DNA of 38,569 nucleotides from Alphaproteobacteria bacterium 43-37 (GTDB lineage Bacteria; Pseudomonadota; Alphaproteobacteria; 43-37), in NCBI GenBank assembly GCA_001897475.1, contig MKSY01000029.1:1-38569 (forward strand), written 5' to 3'. How positions within the stretch are numbered: the stretch's first letter is position 1; each line of letters opens with the position of its first letter. Below the pieces are notes generated by a model. That model was not told the origin of the DNA and made no database searches. It saw nothing but the letters and a program-made list of their open reading frames with translations. The translations under genes and the position numbers were made by a program. Shown here one piece after another: positions 26,143 to 35,074 of the stretch.

Positions 26143-27259
26143 ATATGTGGCCCTTCCTAAAAAGCGTTTTTGGAAAATCTTTTTTCCAATCGTTATTATT
26201 TTACTCTTTATTTTAGGAGCCAGAGAGACCACCCTGCTCAGCCATAAGTATGGATTTGATCGCAACCACTTAAGCCAAAAAAAGGAGGGGCGACCTAAAG
26301 TTCTTGTGGTCACCTGCTCCTATATGTTTGGAGAACGTTTGGCAGCTAAGCGGTTTTTAGATAGCTTCGCAAGACTTAATATCCCCGCGACAGAAGTGAT
26401 CATCCCTTCTATTGAAACCAATGGATTAGGATATAAATGGCATACAAATTTATTTTTAAAATTAGCACGAAAATGGGTAAAACCAGATCTTGTTTTATGC
26501 ATCACTCCGTTATTCCTTCCCCATTTTGAAGACGTTCCTCAATTCAGCCTTGTAACTGGGCCAGACACAAACCCACCCTTACGGTTATTCCTTCATAACC
26601 ATCTATTTTTAGCTAGCGAATCACACGACTACATAACAAACTATGCTCTTCAGCCCTGGCAAAAGCTCACACTGGAAATTTACCCTTCTGTGGGAAAAAC
26701 TGATTTTGAAACCCCTCAATTTAAGTCCATTTTCTATTGCGGCGCCAATTGGGACCCGTTGCGCAACTCTGATAACTACAGATGGGTTTATCAACAGCTT
26801 GACCAGCAAGGAATTATCACCTTTTACGGGCCCAAAGAGGCTTGGCATATGTACCAAAACTATCGTGGATTGATCCCTATGGATTCAAACAAGTTTCATA
26901 CTGCCATGCGCGAATGTGGCATTGGTCTTTGCCTTCACAGCCAGCTTCATCTTGATTCTGCAACCCCAACAGCGCGTATTTTTGAATTAGCTGCGGCTGG
27001 ATCCATTATCATTTGCGACGATCACCCATTTGTACGAAAGCATTTTAAAGACTCTGTGCTTTACATAAACCATAGACTTGGGCGCGAAGAAATATTAGCT
27101 CAGATTCGTGCACATTATAATTGGATTATTACTAACCCTGAAAAAGCACATCAAAAAGCGCAACGTGCCCACCAAATTTTTTGCGAACACTTTACCTTAG
27201 AATCCATGATCAAAAGAATCATTGAGGCCTATGAAAAAAACTACACTCATACCAACTAA
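26132..27259 (+). CDS. Membrane-anchored glycosyltransferase (CgeB-like, GT-B fold), copy 1
   Basis: 375 residues. A basic N-terminus and one membrane helix (about residues 13-29) anchor the protein. The C-terminal third carries a glycosyltransferase group-1 signature similar to CgeB-type enzymes (PF13524): GIGLCLHSQLHLDSATPTAR, FELAAAGSIIICDDHPFV. Donor and acceptor are unknown. ATG 26132 is favoured over TTG 26129. It overlaps the transpeptidase by 11 bp and the next glycosyltransferase by 29 bp, so all three are likely translated as one operon. It is clearly paralogous to the next gene. Confidence 0.8.
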   Translation: MKSKYVALPKKRFWKIFFPIVIILLFILGARETTLLSHKYGFDRNHLSQKKEGRPKVLVVTCSYMFGERLAAKRFLDSFARLNIPATEVIIPSIETNGLGYKWHTNLFLKLARKWVKPDLVLCITPLFLPHFEDVPQFSLVTGPDTNPPLRLFLHNHLFLASESHDYITNYALQPWQKLTLEIYPSVGKTDFETPQFKSIFYCGANWDPLRNSDNYRWVYQQLDQQGIITFYGPKEAWHMYQNYRGLIPMDSNKFHTAMRECGIGLCLHSQLHLDSATPTARIFELAAAGSIIICDDHPFVRKHFKDSVLYINHRLGREEILAQIRAHYNWIITNPEKAHQKAQRAHQIFCEHFTLESMIKRIIEAYEKNYTHTN

Positions 27260-28361
27260 AGTTCCCCCTCTGTCGCGCAAAATTATTTTATTTGCTGCTC
27301 TTGCACTTTCTCTCCTATTTGGAATTCCCAAGGCTCATCGATTTTTTTCTGAAAGGGAGCTTTTTCTCTGCGATCAATTTCAAGAACTTCAAAAAACAGG
27401 CAAGCCTACATTTATGCTTGTTACCCATAAACCTTTTTTTGGTGAACGGGAATTTTTAAGGCGCTGTCAGAAAGCTTTACAAAATTTGGGCTATCCATCT
27501 TTTATCCAGCTTATGCCTGAGTATGCACAATCTGCCGAGGATTATTCGTTTGTCGCAAAAATCTATTATCGCTTCATTGAGTGGTTTTTAAAACCTAACG
27601 TTATTTTCTGCGCACCTGCCTTTTATGTGCACCCATTTGAGGCCGCACGCAAATACGCTTTCTTCACAGACTATGCCAACGTTGCTCATGTTTACCTCCA
27701 TTCGTTTAATGTTATTATGATGGCAGCGCCAGATATGCGCTTATGTCCAGATTATGCACAAAAAGCAAATCAAACATTTATCTTTGATTTTTATCCAACC
27801 CACCCGCAAACAAGCTATCAAGAATCGATACCCACCAAAATTTATTTCGGGGGAAATTTATGGGATGAGAAACGGACTTCAAAAGCATATAAGCGTCTTT
27901 ATAAAGCATTAGATGATTCAAACAACGTCACTTTCACAGGGCCTCCTAAAACATGGGCCGGATACAAAAATTACATTGGTGAAATTCCATTTGGTGGCGA
28001 TAAATTTTTGGCTGTTTTAAAATCCTGCGGCATTGGTCTTTGTTTGCATAGCGGGCGACACCTTGAGTATGGAACTCCAACCGCACGCATATTTGAGCTT
28101 GCAGCCGCAGGTGTGGTCATTATCTGTGACAAGCATCCTTTTGTTGTGGAGCATTTTAAAGATAGTGTTTTATATATTGATACACAATCAACAGATACCA
28201 CCCTTGAAGCTCAAGTGTTTCAGCACCTTGCATGGATTCAAAACAATCCAAAAGAAGCCCAAGAAAAGGCAAAGAAAGCTTATGATATCGTGACGCGTAA
28301 GTGGACACTTGAATACCAGCTTACACGCATCATTCAAGATTATACAAATTCCCAATCATAA
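27231..28361 (+). CDS. Membrane-anchored glycosyltransferase (CgeB-like, GT-B fold), copy 2
   Basis: 376 residues with an N-terminal membrane anchor (IILFAALALSLLFGI) and the same C-terminal signature as copy 1 (GIGLCLHSGRHLEYGTPTAR, then FELAAAGVVIICDKHPFVVE, HFKDSVLYID). The phrase FYGPKEAW/FTGPPKTW and the order of all blocks match copy 1, indicating tandem duplication with divergence of the N-terminal, acceptor-side half. GAGG lies 3 bp before ATG 27231; a TTG at 27222 is the alternative. Substrates are unknown; the neighbourhood suggests cell-envelope glycosylation. Confidence 0.8.
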   Translation: MKKTTLIPTKVPPLSRKIILFAALALSLLFGIPKAHRFFSERELFLCDQFQELQKTGKPTFMLVTHKPFFGEREFLRRCQKALQNLGYPSFIQLMPEYAQSAEDYSFVAKIYYRFIEWFLKPNVIFCAPAFYVHPFEAARKYAFFTDYANVAHVYLHSFNVIMMAAPDMRLCPDYAQKANQTFIFDFYPTHPQTSYQESIPTKIYFGGNLWDEKRTSKAYKRLYKALDDSNNVTFTGPPKTWAGYKNYIGEIPFGGDKFLAVLKSCGIGLCLHSGRHLEYGTPTARIFELAAAGVVIICDKHPFVVEHFKDSVLYIDTQSTDTTLEAQVFQHLAWIQNNPKEAQEKAKKAYDIVTRKWTLEYQLTRIIQDYTNSQS

Positions 28362-28383
28362 AACTTAATGCCTGACTGGCTTC

Positions 28384-29229
28384 TTAGTGACCTGGCTGCC
28401 AATAAGAATGCATATGGTGGACAGGCCCATGACCACTACCAATTTTAACTTTGGCACCCGCATAAATAGCATCTGTTAAATAGCGTTTTGACTGATTGAC
28501 GGCATCTTCTATCGAATATCCTTTTGCTAAAAATGCCGCGATGGCCGCTGAGTATGTACACCCTGTTCCATGAGTGTTTTGCGTCCGAACTCTTTTAGCT
28601 TGAAACCATCTAACAGTTTCACCACTCTCATCAGACATTACCAAACAATCATCAGACATATCATCCTCCAAGTGCCCGCCTTTTAAAACAACTGCCTTAG
28701 GTCCCATTGTTGTCAAATCTTTAGCAGCAAATTCCATTTCATCAGGAGAACGGATTTTCTTTTTGATGAGCTTTATCGCTTCAGGTATATTCGGTGTCAA
28801 AACTGTAACCAAAGGAAATAACAAGCTTTTTAATGCATCAACAGCTTCATCCAGCAGTAATTGTTCCCCACTTTTATCCATCATAACCGTATCGAGAACA
28901 ATAGGAACGTTACCCACAATATCTTTATCTGAAATCATTTTATGGACGCTCTCAACAATTGCAGGTGTATGCAACATGCCAATTTTGATAGCATCCACAC
29001 CGATATCACTGATAACACTCTTGATTTGATCTTCAACAATATCACTTGGTAATGGATAAACCTTATCCACACCTTTCGTATTTTGTGCCGTTATAGCGGT
29101 TAAGGCACTCATCCCAAAACAACCTAATGCCGAAAAAGTTTTTAAGTCTGCCTGAATGCCCGCTCCGCCTCCACTATCTGAGCCTGCAATAGTTAACACT
29201 CTTGTATAAGATAACTCACCATCAAACAT
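28384..29229 (-). CDS. thiD: Hydroxymethylpyrimidine/phosphomethylpyrimidine kinase
   Basis: 281 residues. Phosphorylates HMP and HMP-P in the pyrimidine branch of thiamine synthesis. The ribokinase-fold hallmarks are VLTIAGSDSGGGAGIQADLK near the N-terminus, ALTAITAQNTKG, a DTVMMDKSG strand and the catalytic anion-hole segment THGTGCTYSAAIAA. It begins directly after the stop of the upstream MFS gene (the codons are adjacent) with GAGG six bases upstream, so it belongs to the TPP-riboswitch operon. No other thiamine gene is in the window, which suggests salvage of imported HMP. Confidence 0.96.
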   Translation of the reverse strand: MFDGELSYTRVLTIAGSDSGGGAGIQADLKTFSALGCFGMSALTAITAQNTKGVDKVYPLPSDIVEDQIKSVISDIGVDAIKIGMLHTPAIVESVHKMISDKDIVGNVPIVLDTVMMDKSGEQLLLDEAVDALKSLLFPLVTVLTPNIPEAIKLIKKKIRSPDEMEFAAKDLTTMGPKAVVLKGGHLEDDMSDDCLVMSDESGETVRWFQAKRVRTQNTHGTGCTYSAAIAAFLAKGYSIEDAVNQSKRYLTDAIYAGAKVKIGSGHGPVHHMHSYWQPGH

Positions 29230-30429
29230 TTATAACCTCGTCATGATCCACTTATTTGATAGTAGCACCCAAACAATCAATCCCCAAGATAACACCCACA
29301 TACACACTGGGAAAATACTTTCAGTTTGACAATAAAACCAACGCAGTAAAGAAGGTGTATTACCTCCCACAATTGTGACGGCTAAGGTATATGTTGAGCC
29401 AACTGCTTGATATCTTAATTGTGGTGGAAATAAATTTAACATCAACGCATGAGATGGCCCAATAAATAACCCAGCAGCTATCGCAAGCAAGCTTTGCCCA
29501 ATGATAAACCCCCAGATCTCGTTATTCATAACCAACGATAAAGCTAAGGGAGATAGGCATATGAGGGCAAGCGCACCCATTCTCATCGTTTGTTTGAGGC
29601 CCAATTTATCTGAAGCGATCCCTGAGGCCAACAATGCCAGCATATACACAACTAATGCTATGTTTGTGATAAGCAGAATACTTTCTTGCGGTAACTGCGA
29701 AATAGAAGGGATAAACTGCACCAAAAAAACAAAGGGCACGTAATATGCAACGCCAAACAACGCTGCAACGCCAAAGCAAACCATCAAAGAAATTGTTTGG
29801 ATTTTTCGACTCTTTTGCCTATGAGTTTTTTTATAAATAGGAGTCTCATGAGCATACAGCATCAGTAAAAATGATATCACGAGGCTAAAAAATCCAACCC
29901 ATATTAGATCCCAGCAACTTTGATTTAAATAAACAAAAATTGAGACACCACATGAGGCCATTAATATGCCCAGCACAGAAAAAAAACAAATGAAGCCACT
30001 GATTTTTCCTTGTGATAACTCCTTTGAATGCTCCAAAGAGAAAATGGCACCACCATTAATTTCTGCTCCTGACCCAAAATGAAAAAGCGACATAGCACTA
30101 AAGATCCAATAGGGTGTGTTATCCGATTTCTTGGGAGATAAAATAAAAAGTAAGAGTGCGATTTTCATAATGAAAAAAATAATTATGAGAGCAGTTCTAC
30201 GGCCAAAACGATCTCCAAATTTACCAAAGATAAAACCGCCCAAAGGATAGCTCCACATGGATAAGCCAATCAAAAAGAGGTTGTTTAAGACCTCCTGGTT
30301 TTTTGTCGCATCAATGTAGATATCCTGCGCCAAAAATGGCAGAGAAAAAACCAACAGCGCGCCAACAAAACACTCTGTCATGTTGGCGATAATACCCGCT
30401 ATATTTTGAAATTTAATAAAACGAACCAT
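29230..30429 (-). CDS. MFS transporter under TPP riboswitch control (candidate HMP/thiamine carrier)
   Basis: 399 residues with about 12 predicted helices. The loop 2-3 signature FGKFGDRFGRRTALI (residues 68-82) and the overall layout resemble the metabolite:H+ symporter (ProP-like) branch of the MFS. Its 5' leader is a clear TPP riboswitch and it is followed without a gap by thiD, so its cargo is most probably a thiamine precursor such as hydroxymethylpyrimidine, or thiamine. That assignment is inference from context; the sequence alone does not reveal the substrate. The Shine-Dalgarno sequence lies within the aptamer's 3' strand. Confidence 0.85.
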   Translation of the reverse strand: MVRFIKFQNIAGIIANMTECFVGALLVFSLPFLAQDIYIDATKNQEVLNNLFLIGLSMWSYPLGGFIFGKFGDRFGRRTALIIIFFIMKIALLLFILSPKKSDNTPYWIFSAMSLFHFGSGAEINGGAIFSLEHSKELSQGKISGFICFFSVLGILMASCGVSIFVYLNQSCWDLIWVGFFSLVISFLLMLYAHETPIYKKTHRQKSRKIQTISLMVCFGVAALFGVAYYVPFVFLVQFIPSISQLPQESILLITNIALVVYMLALLASGIASDKLGLKQTMRMGALALICLSPLALSLVMNNEIWGFIIGQSLLAIAAGLFIGPSHALMLNLFPPQLRYQAVGSTYTLAVTIVGGNTPSLLRWFYCQTESIFPVCMWVLSWGLIVWVLLSNKWIMTRL

Positions 30430-30435
30430 GCTTTC

Positions 30436-30512
30436 CTCCCTCCGCTGGAATTAACCAGATCAGGTTCAAAGGGTTGAACATCAAGCTCTCTCAGCAATAA
30501 ATTGCACCCCTG
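30436..30512 (-). promoter_or_regulatory. TPP riboswitch (THI element)
   Basis: Read on the minus strand, the leader contains GGGGTGC (30504-30510), GCTGAGAG, CCCTTTGAACCTGATCTGG, TTAAT and CCAGCGGAGGGAGG, in the order and spacing of the conserved thi-box. The last element includes GGAGG, the ribosome-binding site of the MFS gene, five bases before its ATG; closing the P1 stem on TPP binding would hide it, so control is probably translational. No separate terminator hairpin with a T tract was seen between the aptamer and the gene. Confidence 0.95.
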
Positions 30513-30575
30513 GATAATGCCCAGGACTATAGAAGGCAAGCAGCTCTTTGTCTAGCTATTATTATTTTTCCAAGC

Positions 30576-31544
30576 TTAAGCGTAATGCATCGGCTTAAGG
30601 CCAATTTTAGCAAAAAGCGCATTGTCCTTCTCTGGAACAGGATTCTTAGCAGTCAGCAATTTCTCGCCATAAAAAATCGAGTTTGCTCCTGCATAGAAAC
30701 ACAACGCCTGAAGCTCGTCTGACATTTGCTCTCGCCCAGCCGAAAGCCTTACGAATGATTTTGGCAGTAAAATTCTGGCAACAGCAATGGTGCGTACAAA
30801 ATCCAGTGGGTCAACATCGGTCACTCCCTCAAGTGGCGTACCAGGAATTTTAATCAATTTATTGATTGGAACGCTCGTTGGTGGATTTTCCATCACAGCT
30901 AAATAGTGCAGCATTTCAGCACGATCTTTGTTACTCTCACCCATGCCAATGATGCCACCGCAGCATGTTTTAATTCCCGCTTTCTCAACAAAACCCAACG
31001 TTTCAATGCGATCTGAGAAGGTACGGGTTGTGATAATTTTGTCATAATAATTTTCAGAAGTATCGATGTTGTGATTATAAAAATCCAACCCAGCTTCTTT
31101 GAGAGAAACGGCCTGATGTTCTTTTAACAAGCCTAAGGTCACACATGTTTCCATTCCCAAGGCTTTGACCTCACGAACCATTTGAGAAACAATTTCAACC
31201 TCTGCATCTTTTGGCCCACGCCAGGCAGCACCCATACAGAATCGTGACGCACCGGTTTCCTTGGCTTGTTTAGCAGCAGCTACCACTGTTTCCACAGACA
31301 TCAACGGCTCTTTTTTTAAACCCGTATCATAATGGGCTGATTGAGGGCAATAGGAACAATTCTCTGGGCAACTACCGGTTTTAATATTCAGCAACGTGCT
31401 AATTTGAACAGCATTAGGGTCGAAATGTTTTCTGTATACTTGCCTTGCTATATCTAACAAATCACCCAATGGTAATGCGAGCAATGCTTCAGCATCTTCA
31501 ACTGTCCCTAGGAACTTATCATTTGCATCATATTGTGGGAGCAT
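30576..31544 (-). CDS. bioB: Biotin synthase
   Basis: 322 residues. A radical-SAM enzyme inserting sulphur into dethiobiotin. The [4Fe-4S] motif Cys59-x3-Cys63-x2-Cys66 ([17 protein letters not shown]), the downstream [25 protein letters not shown] and [12 protein letters not shown] are all present. ATG 31544 is chosen because AAGGA lies eight bases upstream; ATG 31553 and TTG 31571 have no usable site. It is transcribed away from the other bio genes, with about 76 bp of shared promoter region that contains a palindrome. Confidence 0.97.
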   Translation of the reverse strand: MLPQYDANDKFLGTVEDAEALLALPLGDLLDIARQVYRKHFDPNAVQISTLLNIKTGSCPENCSYCPQSAHYDTGLKKEPLMSVETVVAAAKQAKETGASRFCMGAAWRGPKDAEVEIVSQMVREVKALGMETCVTLGLLKEHQAVSLKEAGLDFYNHNIDTSENYYDKIITTRTFSDRIETLGFVEKAGIKTCCGGIIGMGESNKDRAEMLHYLAVMENPPTSVPINKLIKIPGTPLEGVTDVDPLDFVRTIAVARILLPKSFVRLSAGREQMSDELQALCFYAGANSIFYGEKLLTAKNPVPEKDNALFAKIGLKPMHYA

Positions 31545-31567
31545 GCTCGTCATCCTTTCACATCCAA

Positions 31568-31580
31568 ACAAATCATTTGT
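31568..31580. promoter_or_regulatory. 13-bp palindrome in the bioB/bioF divergent promoter region (candidate operator)
   Basis: ACAAAT-C-ATTTGT is a perfect 6+1+6 inverted repeat midway between bioB and bioF. It resembles neither the BirA operator (TTGTAAACC-N16-GGTTTACAA) nor the BioR box (TTATMKATAA). Its central position would allow control of both directions; this is inference. Confidence 0.35.
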
Positions 31581-31620
31581 GACTTACAATTTGCAAAAAT
31601 TACGATATACAGGACTGTCA

Positions 31621-32820
31621 TTGAATGCAAGTGTTGGAGTGCATCTTAAGTTGAACCCAAACCTAACCCCATATGAACAATTCATAGTGGAAAGACGGCA
31701 GAAGGGATTGCATCGCGAGCTGCCATCCGCATTATCCTCATACGCTGTTTCATTTAGCCATAGTGACTATCTTGGCTTGAGTCTCCACCCCGCTTTGATT
31801 GAGGCTGCTAAAAAAGCATTACGAATTTGGGGAACATCAGGACATGCCTCACGATTATTATTAAAATCTATTCCCGTTTATTCTGAACTTGAGCATCAAA
31901 TCTCTTCGACACTTTCAACCGATAAAACCATTACTTTTGGGAGTGGCTATCAAGCGAATATCAGTACCTTATCGGCATTGCTCAATTCAAAAATATTAAA
32001 ATGCAGCCCTCTGGTTTTTTGCGACAAGCTCGTACACGCTAGTATTTACCAAGGGCTTAAAACAGCGAGTATTTTACCTCATCGGTTTCATCATCAAAAT
32101 CTAACACACCTTGAATCGCTTTTGGCATCCTTTCAAAATGACACCCGGCCAAAGTTTATTATTGCTGAAACACTTTACAGCATGGAAGGCACGAAGACTG
32201 ATTTACCGCAATTAAATCAATTAGCAGAGCACCATAATGCGATTCTTTATTTAGATGAGGCACACGCCCTTGGTGTCTGCGGCAAGGGCGGATATGGCTT
32301 ATCACACAGAACCATTGATCCCAATCGAACTATTGTAATGGGCACCTTTTCCAAAGGCTTAGGCGCTAGCGGAGGTTTTATCAGCGGCCCAGCGCTTCTC
32401 ATTGATTACCTTATCAATGCCAGCCCAGGTTTTATTTATACGACAGCGGCTCCGCCTTCAACCATAGCTGCAGCAAAAGCCGCATGGGATCTTTCACTCA
32501 CCTTTGATGCACAACGACAAACTATGTCATCGTTAGCCACCCAGCTATGGGAGGGATTTAAAGAATTGGGCTTTGCCACCTCGCCCTCACCAACACATAT
32601 TATTCCTCTCATCTTAAAAACAGCCGAGCAAACGATGGCTGCCCAATCTGAGTTTAAAATGCATGGCATTGAAGTATCAGCCATACGCTATCCAACAGTT
32701 CCTATGGGGCAAGCTCGCCTGAGGTTTAGCATTCATGCAGGCCTTACTCAAGATGATGTGAGCCAAGCTTTGATGATTGCTAAAAACCATATTTTTCCTT
32801 TTATACAAAGAGAAAGCTAA
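31621..32820 (+). CDS. bioF: 8-amino-7-oxononanoate synthase
   Basis: 399 residues. A PLP enzyme condensing pimeloyl-ACP with alanine. Seen: SHSDYLGLSLHPALIEAAKK, GTSGHASRLL, LYLDEAHALGVCGKGGYG and the PLP-lysine motif GTFSKGLGASGGF. The frame is open further upstream, but the first start with a ribosome-binding site is TTG 31621 (AGGA six bases before); TTG 31651 is an alternative that would give the more usual length of about 389. The stop touches the GTG start of bioH. Confidence 0.95.
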   Translation: MNASVGVHLKLNPNLTPYEQFIVERRQKGLHRELPSALSSYAVSFSHSDYLGLSLHPALIEAAKKALRIWGTSGHASRLLLKSIPVYSELEHQISSTLSTDKTITFGSGYQANISTLSALLNSKILKCSPLVFCDKLVHASIYQGLKTASILPHRFHHQNLTHLESLLASFQNDTRPKFIIAETLYSMEGTKTDLPQLNQLAEHHNAILYLDEAHALGVCGKGGYGLSHRTIDPNRTIVMGTFSKGLGASGGFISGPALLIDYLINASPGFIYTTAAPPSTIAAAKAAWDLSLTFDAQRQTMSSLATQLWEGFKELGFATSPSPTHIIPLILKTAEQTMAAQSEFKMHGIEVSAIRYPTVPMGQARLRFSIHAGLTQDDVSQALMIAKNHIFPFIQRES

Positions 32821-33672
32821 GTGACAAGACAGCGCCATTTTATCCTCTGTCATGGATGGGGGTTTGGCCCATCATTTTGGGAACCTCTCATACCGCACCT
32901 TCAGCAGCTGGGACGAGTCACCACATGGAACTTAGGATATTTTGATGAAGCTGAATCCACGTTTTGTCATTCACCTCAATTTTGCCCTTCACCTCAATTT
33001 TGTCACCCACCTCAATTTTGTCATTCCCGCGAAAGCGGGAATCCATGGATCCCGGATCAAGTCCGGGATGACAACACGAAATATTGCTATGACCGGGATG
33101 ACAACGCGAAATATTCCGATGACCGCGATGACAACGCGAGATATTGCGATGGCCGGGATGACAACACGAGATATTGTGACGACCGCGATGATGAAGAGCT
33201 TATCGGCATTGGGCATTCATTTGGCCTGTTACAGCTGCTTAAAAGCCAGCATAATTTTCAGCGTATCATAGGTATCGAAGGATTTCTTACTTTCCATGAG
33301 TATCGTCAAAATGCACTCCATTTGCTCGAGTTGATAAAATCCAACCCACAAAAAGGCCTTGAAGCATTTTATAAAATATGTGGTCTAGAGTCTTTCAAGC
33401 CTCCCTTCGAAAAGGCAAACTCAAACACATTGATCTTAGATCTTCACACGATGATTGAACCATTTGAGAAATTCAATGACCACAATCTCTTGTTTTTTTC
33501 GGATGTTATTCTCACAGAGCATGATCCCATTGTACCAATTGCAATGTCACAAAAACAATTTGCATTCATGGCTCCGCACGTTAAAGTACATCGACATCGT
33601 GGACATAGACATGGATACCTGCATGTATTTGCACCCATGTTGCTTGAACTTGTTACTGCGAGTAAACTTTGA
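32821..33672 (+). CDS. bioH: BioH-like alpha/beta hydrolase (pimeloyl-ACP methyl ester esterase) with in-frame repeat insertion
   Basis: 283 residues with a GTG start adjoining the bioF stop. It would release pimeloyl-ACP from its methyl ester, ending the BioC-primed cycle. Oxyanion HGWGFGPSFW (11-20), nucleophile Ser133 in IGIGHSFG, a probable acid in LTEHDPIVP and His in HRHGYLHVF are present. Residues from about 47 to 125 do not belong to the fold: three 18-bp repeats, a palindromic element and four 30-bp repeats translate to Cys/His/Pro- and Asp/Arg/Tyr-rich segments. The frame is kept throughout and all catalytic residues are intact, so the protein may still work. Without the insert it would be roughly 205 residues. 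Confidence 0.85.
   Translation: MTRQRHFILCHGWGFGPSFWEPLIPHLQQLGRVTTWNLGYFDEAESTFCHSPQFCPSPQFCHPPQFCHSRESGNPWIPDQVRDDNTKYCYDRDDNAKYSDDRDDNARYCDGRDDNTRYCDDRDDEELIGIGHSFGLLQLLKSQHNFQRIIGIEGFLTFHEYRQNALHLLELIKSNPQKGLEAFYKICGLESFKPPFEKANSNTLILDLHTMIEPFEKFNDHNLLFFSDVILTEHDPIVPIAMSQKQFAFMAPHVKVHRHRGHRHGYLHVFAPMLLELVTASKL
32962..33019 (+). repeat. 18-bp tandem repeats (3 units plus part) within bioH
   Basis: Units beginning TTTTGTCATTCACCTCAA at 32962, 32980 and 32998, with a partial fourth at 33016 that runs into the palindromic element. Each encodes about six residues (QF-C-H/P-S/P-P). Confidence 0.9.
33020..33072 (+). repeat. Palindromic repeat element within bioH
   Basis: Outer arms GTCAT (33020-33024) and ATGAC (33068-33072) enclose two hairpins: TTCCCGC-GAAA-GCGGGAA (33024-33041) and ATCCCGGA-TCAAG-TCCGGGAT (33049-33069). 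This is the widespread proteobacterial REP-like sequence that usually sits between genes; the copy at 12353-12416 is a diverged relative. Confidence 0.92.
33067..33192 (+). repeat. 30-bp tandem repeats (4 units plus part) within bioH
   Basis: Units beginning GATGACAACRCGARATATT start at 33067, 33097, 33127 and 33157, with a partial fifth at 33187. Each encodes ten residues of the form DDNxxYxxxR. The first unit begins in the terminal GGGATGAC of the palindromic element. Confidence 0.92.
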
Positions 33673-34412
33673 TGGCATACATGCAAGATAAAATCATTCG
33701 ATCATTTAGCGCTTCTGCCGCTACGTATGATCAAGAGGCCTGGATCCAACATGAGGTATCGGATCTGTTATTCAATTTTACAGCTACCCACCTAACCTGG
33801 GAACCAGAAGTAATTCTTGACCTTGGATGTGGAACAGGGTGGCTAGCTAAAAGAGCACACCAGCATTTCCAAACAAGCACTATCCTTGCAGCCGATATTT
33901 CCCTTCAAATGCTGCAAGAGGTTCATCCCCTCTTCAAAATACACTGCGTAGCCATGGATGCTGAATTTCCCGCCATTGCGGCAGAACCATTATTAGTTAT
34001 GTCAAACATGACGTTGCAATGGCTTCCTGATTTAGCAAAAACGTTAAATAGCTATAAGAAGATTTGCAAAGGTATTGGATTTAGCATCCCCTTAGCACCA
34101 TCCTTTGATGAATGGCATCAATGGTGCGAGAAGAATGGCGCTCAAAGCATGACGAATAAACTCCACAGCGCTCAATCACTATCAACCATTTGCCAGTCTC
34201 TATCGCCCCACCGCTTTCATATTGAAACACATGATATGTTTGTGCCCCTTGCAAGGCCAGTTGACTTTCCTCTGTCACTCAAAAAAATTGGAGCGAATGT
34301 TTCCCTAGAACCCTACCCCCTCAATCCCTTTCAGCTATTAAATGCGCGTAAAATTGACCCAGCCTTTAAAGGGGTGACATATCATATTGGGCATATTTAT
34401 ATGGATTTTTAG
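33672..34412 (+). CDS. bioC: Malonyl-ACP O-methyltransferase
   Basis: 246 residues. It methylates malonyl-ACP to prime pimelate synthesis. The N-terminus SFSASAATYDQEAWIQ is characteristic of BioC, followed by SAM motif I VILDLGCGTGWL (47-58) and ILAADISLQML; MSNMTLQWLPDL matches the post-II region. The ATG overlaps the bioH stop by one base (TGATG). A TTG three bases earlier is a less likely start. Confidence 0.93.
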   Translation: MAYMQDKIIRSFSASAATYDQEAWIQHEVSDLLFNFTATHLTWEPEVILDLGCGTGWLAKRAHQHFQTSTILAADISLQMLQEVHPLFKIHCVAMDAEFPAIAAEPLLVMSNMTLQWLPDLAKTLNSYKKICKGIGFSIPLAPSFDEWHQWCEKNGAQSMTNKLHSAQSLSTICQSLSPHRFHIETHDMFVPLARPVDFPLSLKKIGANVSLEPYPLNPFQLLNARKIDPAFKGVTYHIGHIYMDF

Positions 34413-34414
34413 AA

Positions 34415-35074
34415 ATGAAAAACCAAAACCTGAGGTCGGTTTTTATTTTTGGAACGGATACAAATGTTGGGAAAACTCTTGTTTCTAGTTGGTTGATGGC
34501 TCATCTTCCCTATCGTTATTGGAAGCCGATCCAAAGCGGCGCCTCTTTAGATGACGACACCACAACAATCGAATCTTTAATCCCCTCTGCACAGCCTCGG
34601 TGCTTAGCTCCATTCATCCGTCTTCAAGCACCATTATCGCCCCATTTTGCTGCCGATGAAGAAGCCCTTACTATTGATCCTTTCACAATACCACTACCAA
34701 CAGATTTATCGAATGGGCATATAGTTGAAGGAGCAGGAGGCCTTATGGTCCCTATTAATCATCAGGTTACTTTCTTAGATTGGGCTAAAAACATGAGCCT
34801 ACCTGCGGTTATTGTTTCCAAGAACCACGTGGGTACGATCAATCATACTTGCCTCACAGCCATGGTTTTAAAGCAGTACCAAATTCCGATTGTGGGTGTA
34901 ATCTTAAATACAACACCCGAATGTAGCCCTGACCCAAGACACGCTTCAGCTATCGAAGAATTTGCTAAGGTACCAGTGTTAGCATCCTTATCCTATTTCG
35001 ATAAATTATCTCTAGAGGCACTCGCATCTTCCCCTATACCTGCTCTGCTATGTGAAAGGTTATCCATACCATGA
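34415..35074 (+). CDS. bioD: Dethiobiotin synthetase
   Basis: 219 residues. ATP-dependent ureido-ring formation from diaminopelargonate. The P-loop GTDTNVGKTLVSSWL, the YWKPIQSG strand and EGAGGLMVPI match the family. It follows bioC by 2 bp, and its stop overlaps the ATG of bioA (ATGA). Confidence 0.95.
   Translation: MKNQNLRSVFIFGTDTNVGKTLVSSWLMAHLPYRYWKPIQSGASLDDDTTTIESLIPSAQPRCLAPFIRLQAPLSPHFAADEEALTIDPFTIPLPTDLSNGHIVEGAGGLMVPINHQVTFLDWAKNMSLPAVIVSKNHVGTINHTCLTAMVLKQYQIPIVGVILNTTPECSPDPRHASAIEEFAKVPVLASLSYFDKLSLEALASSPIPALLCERLSIP

Noticed and set aside
31545..31620. BirA or BioR operator
   Set aside because: Neither TTGTAAACC-type half-sites nor TTATMKATAA are present; only an unrelated palindrome is seen.
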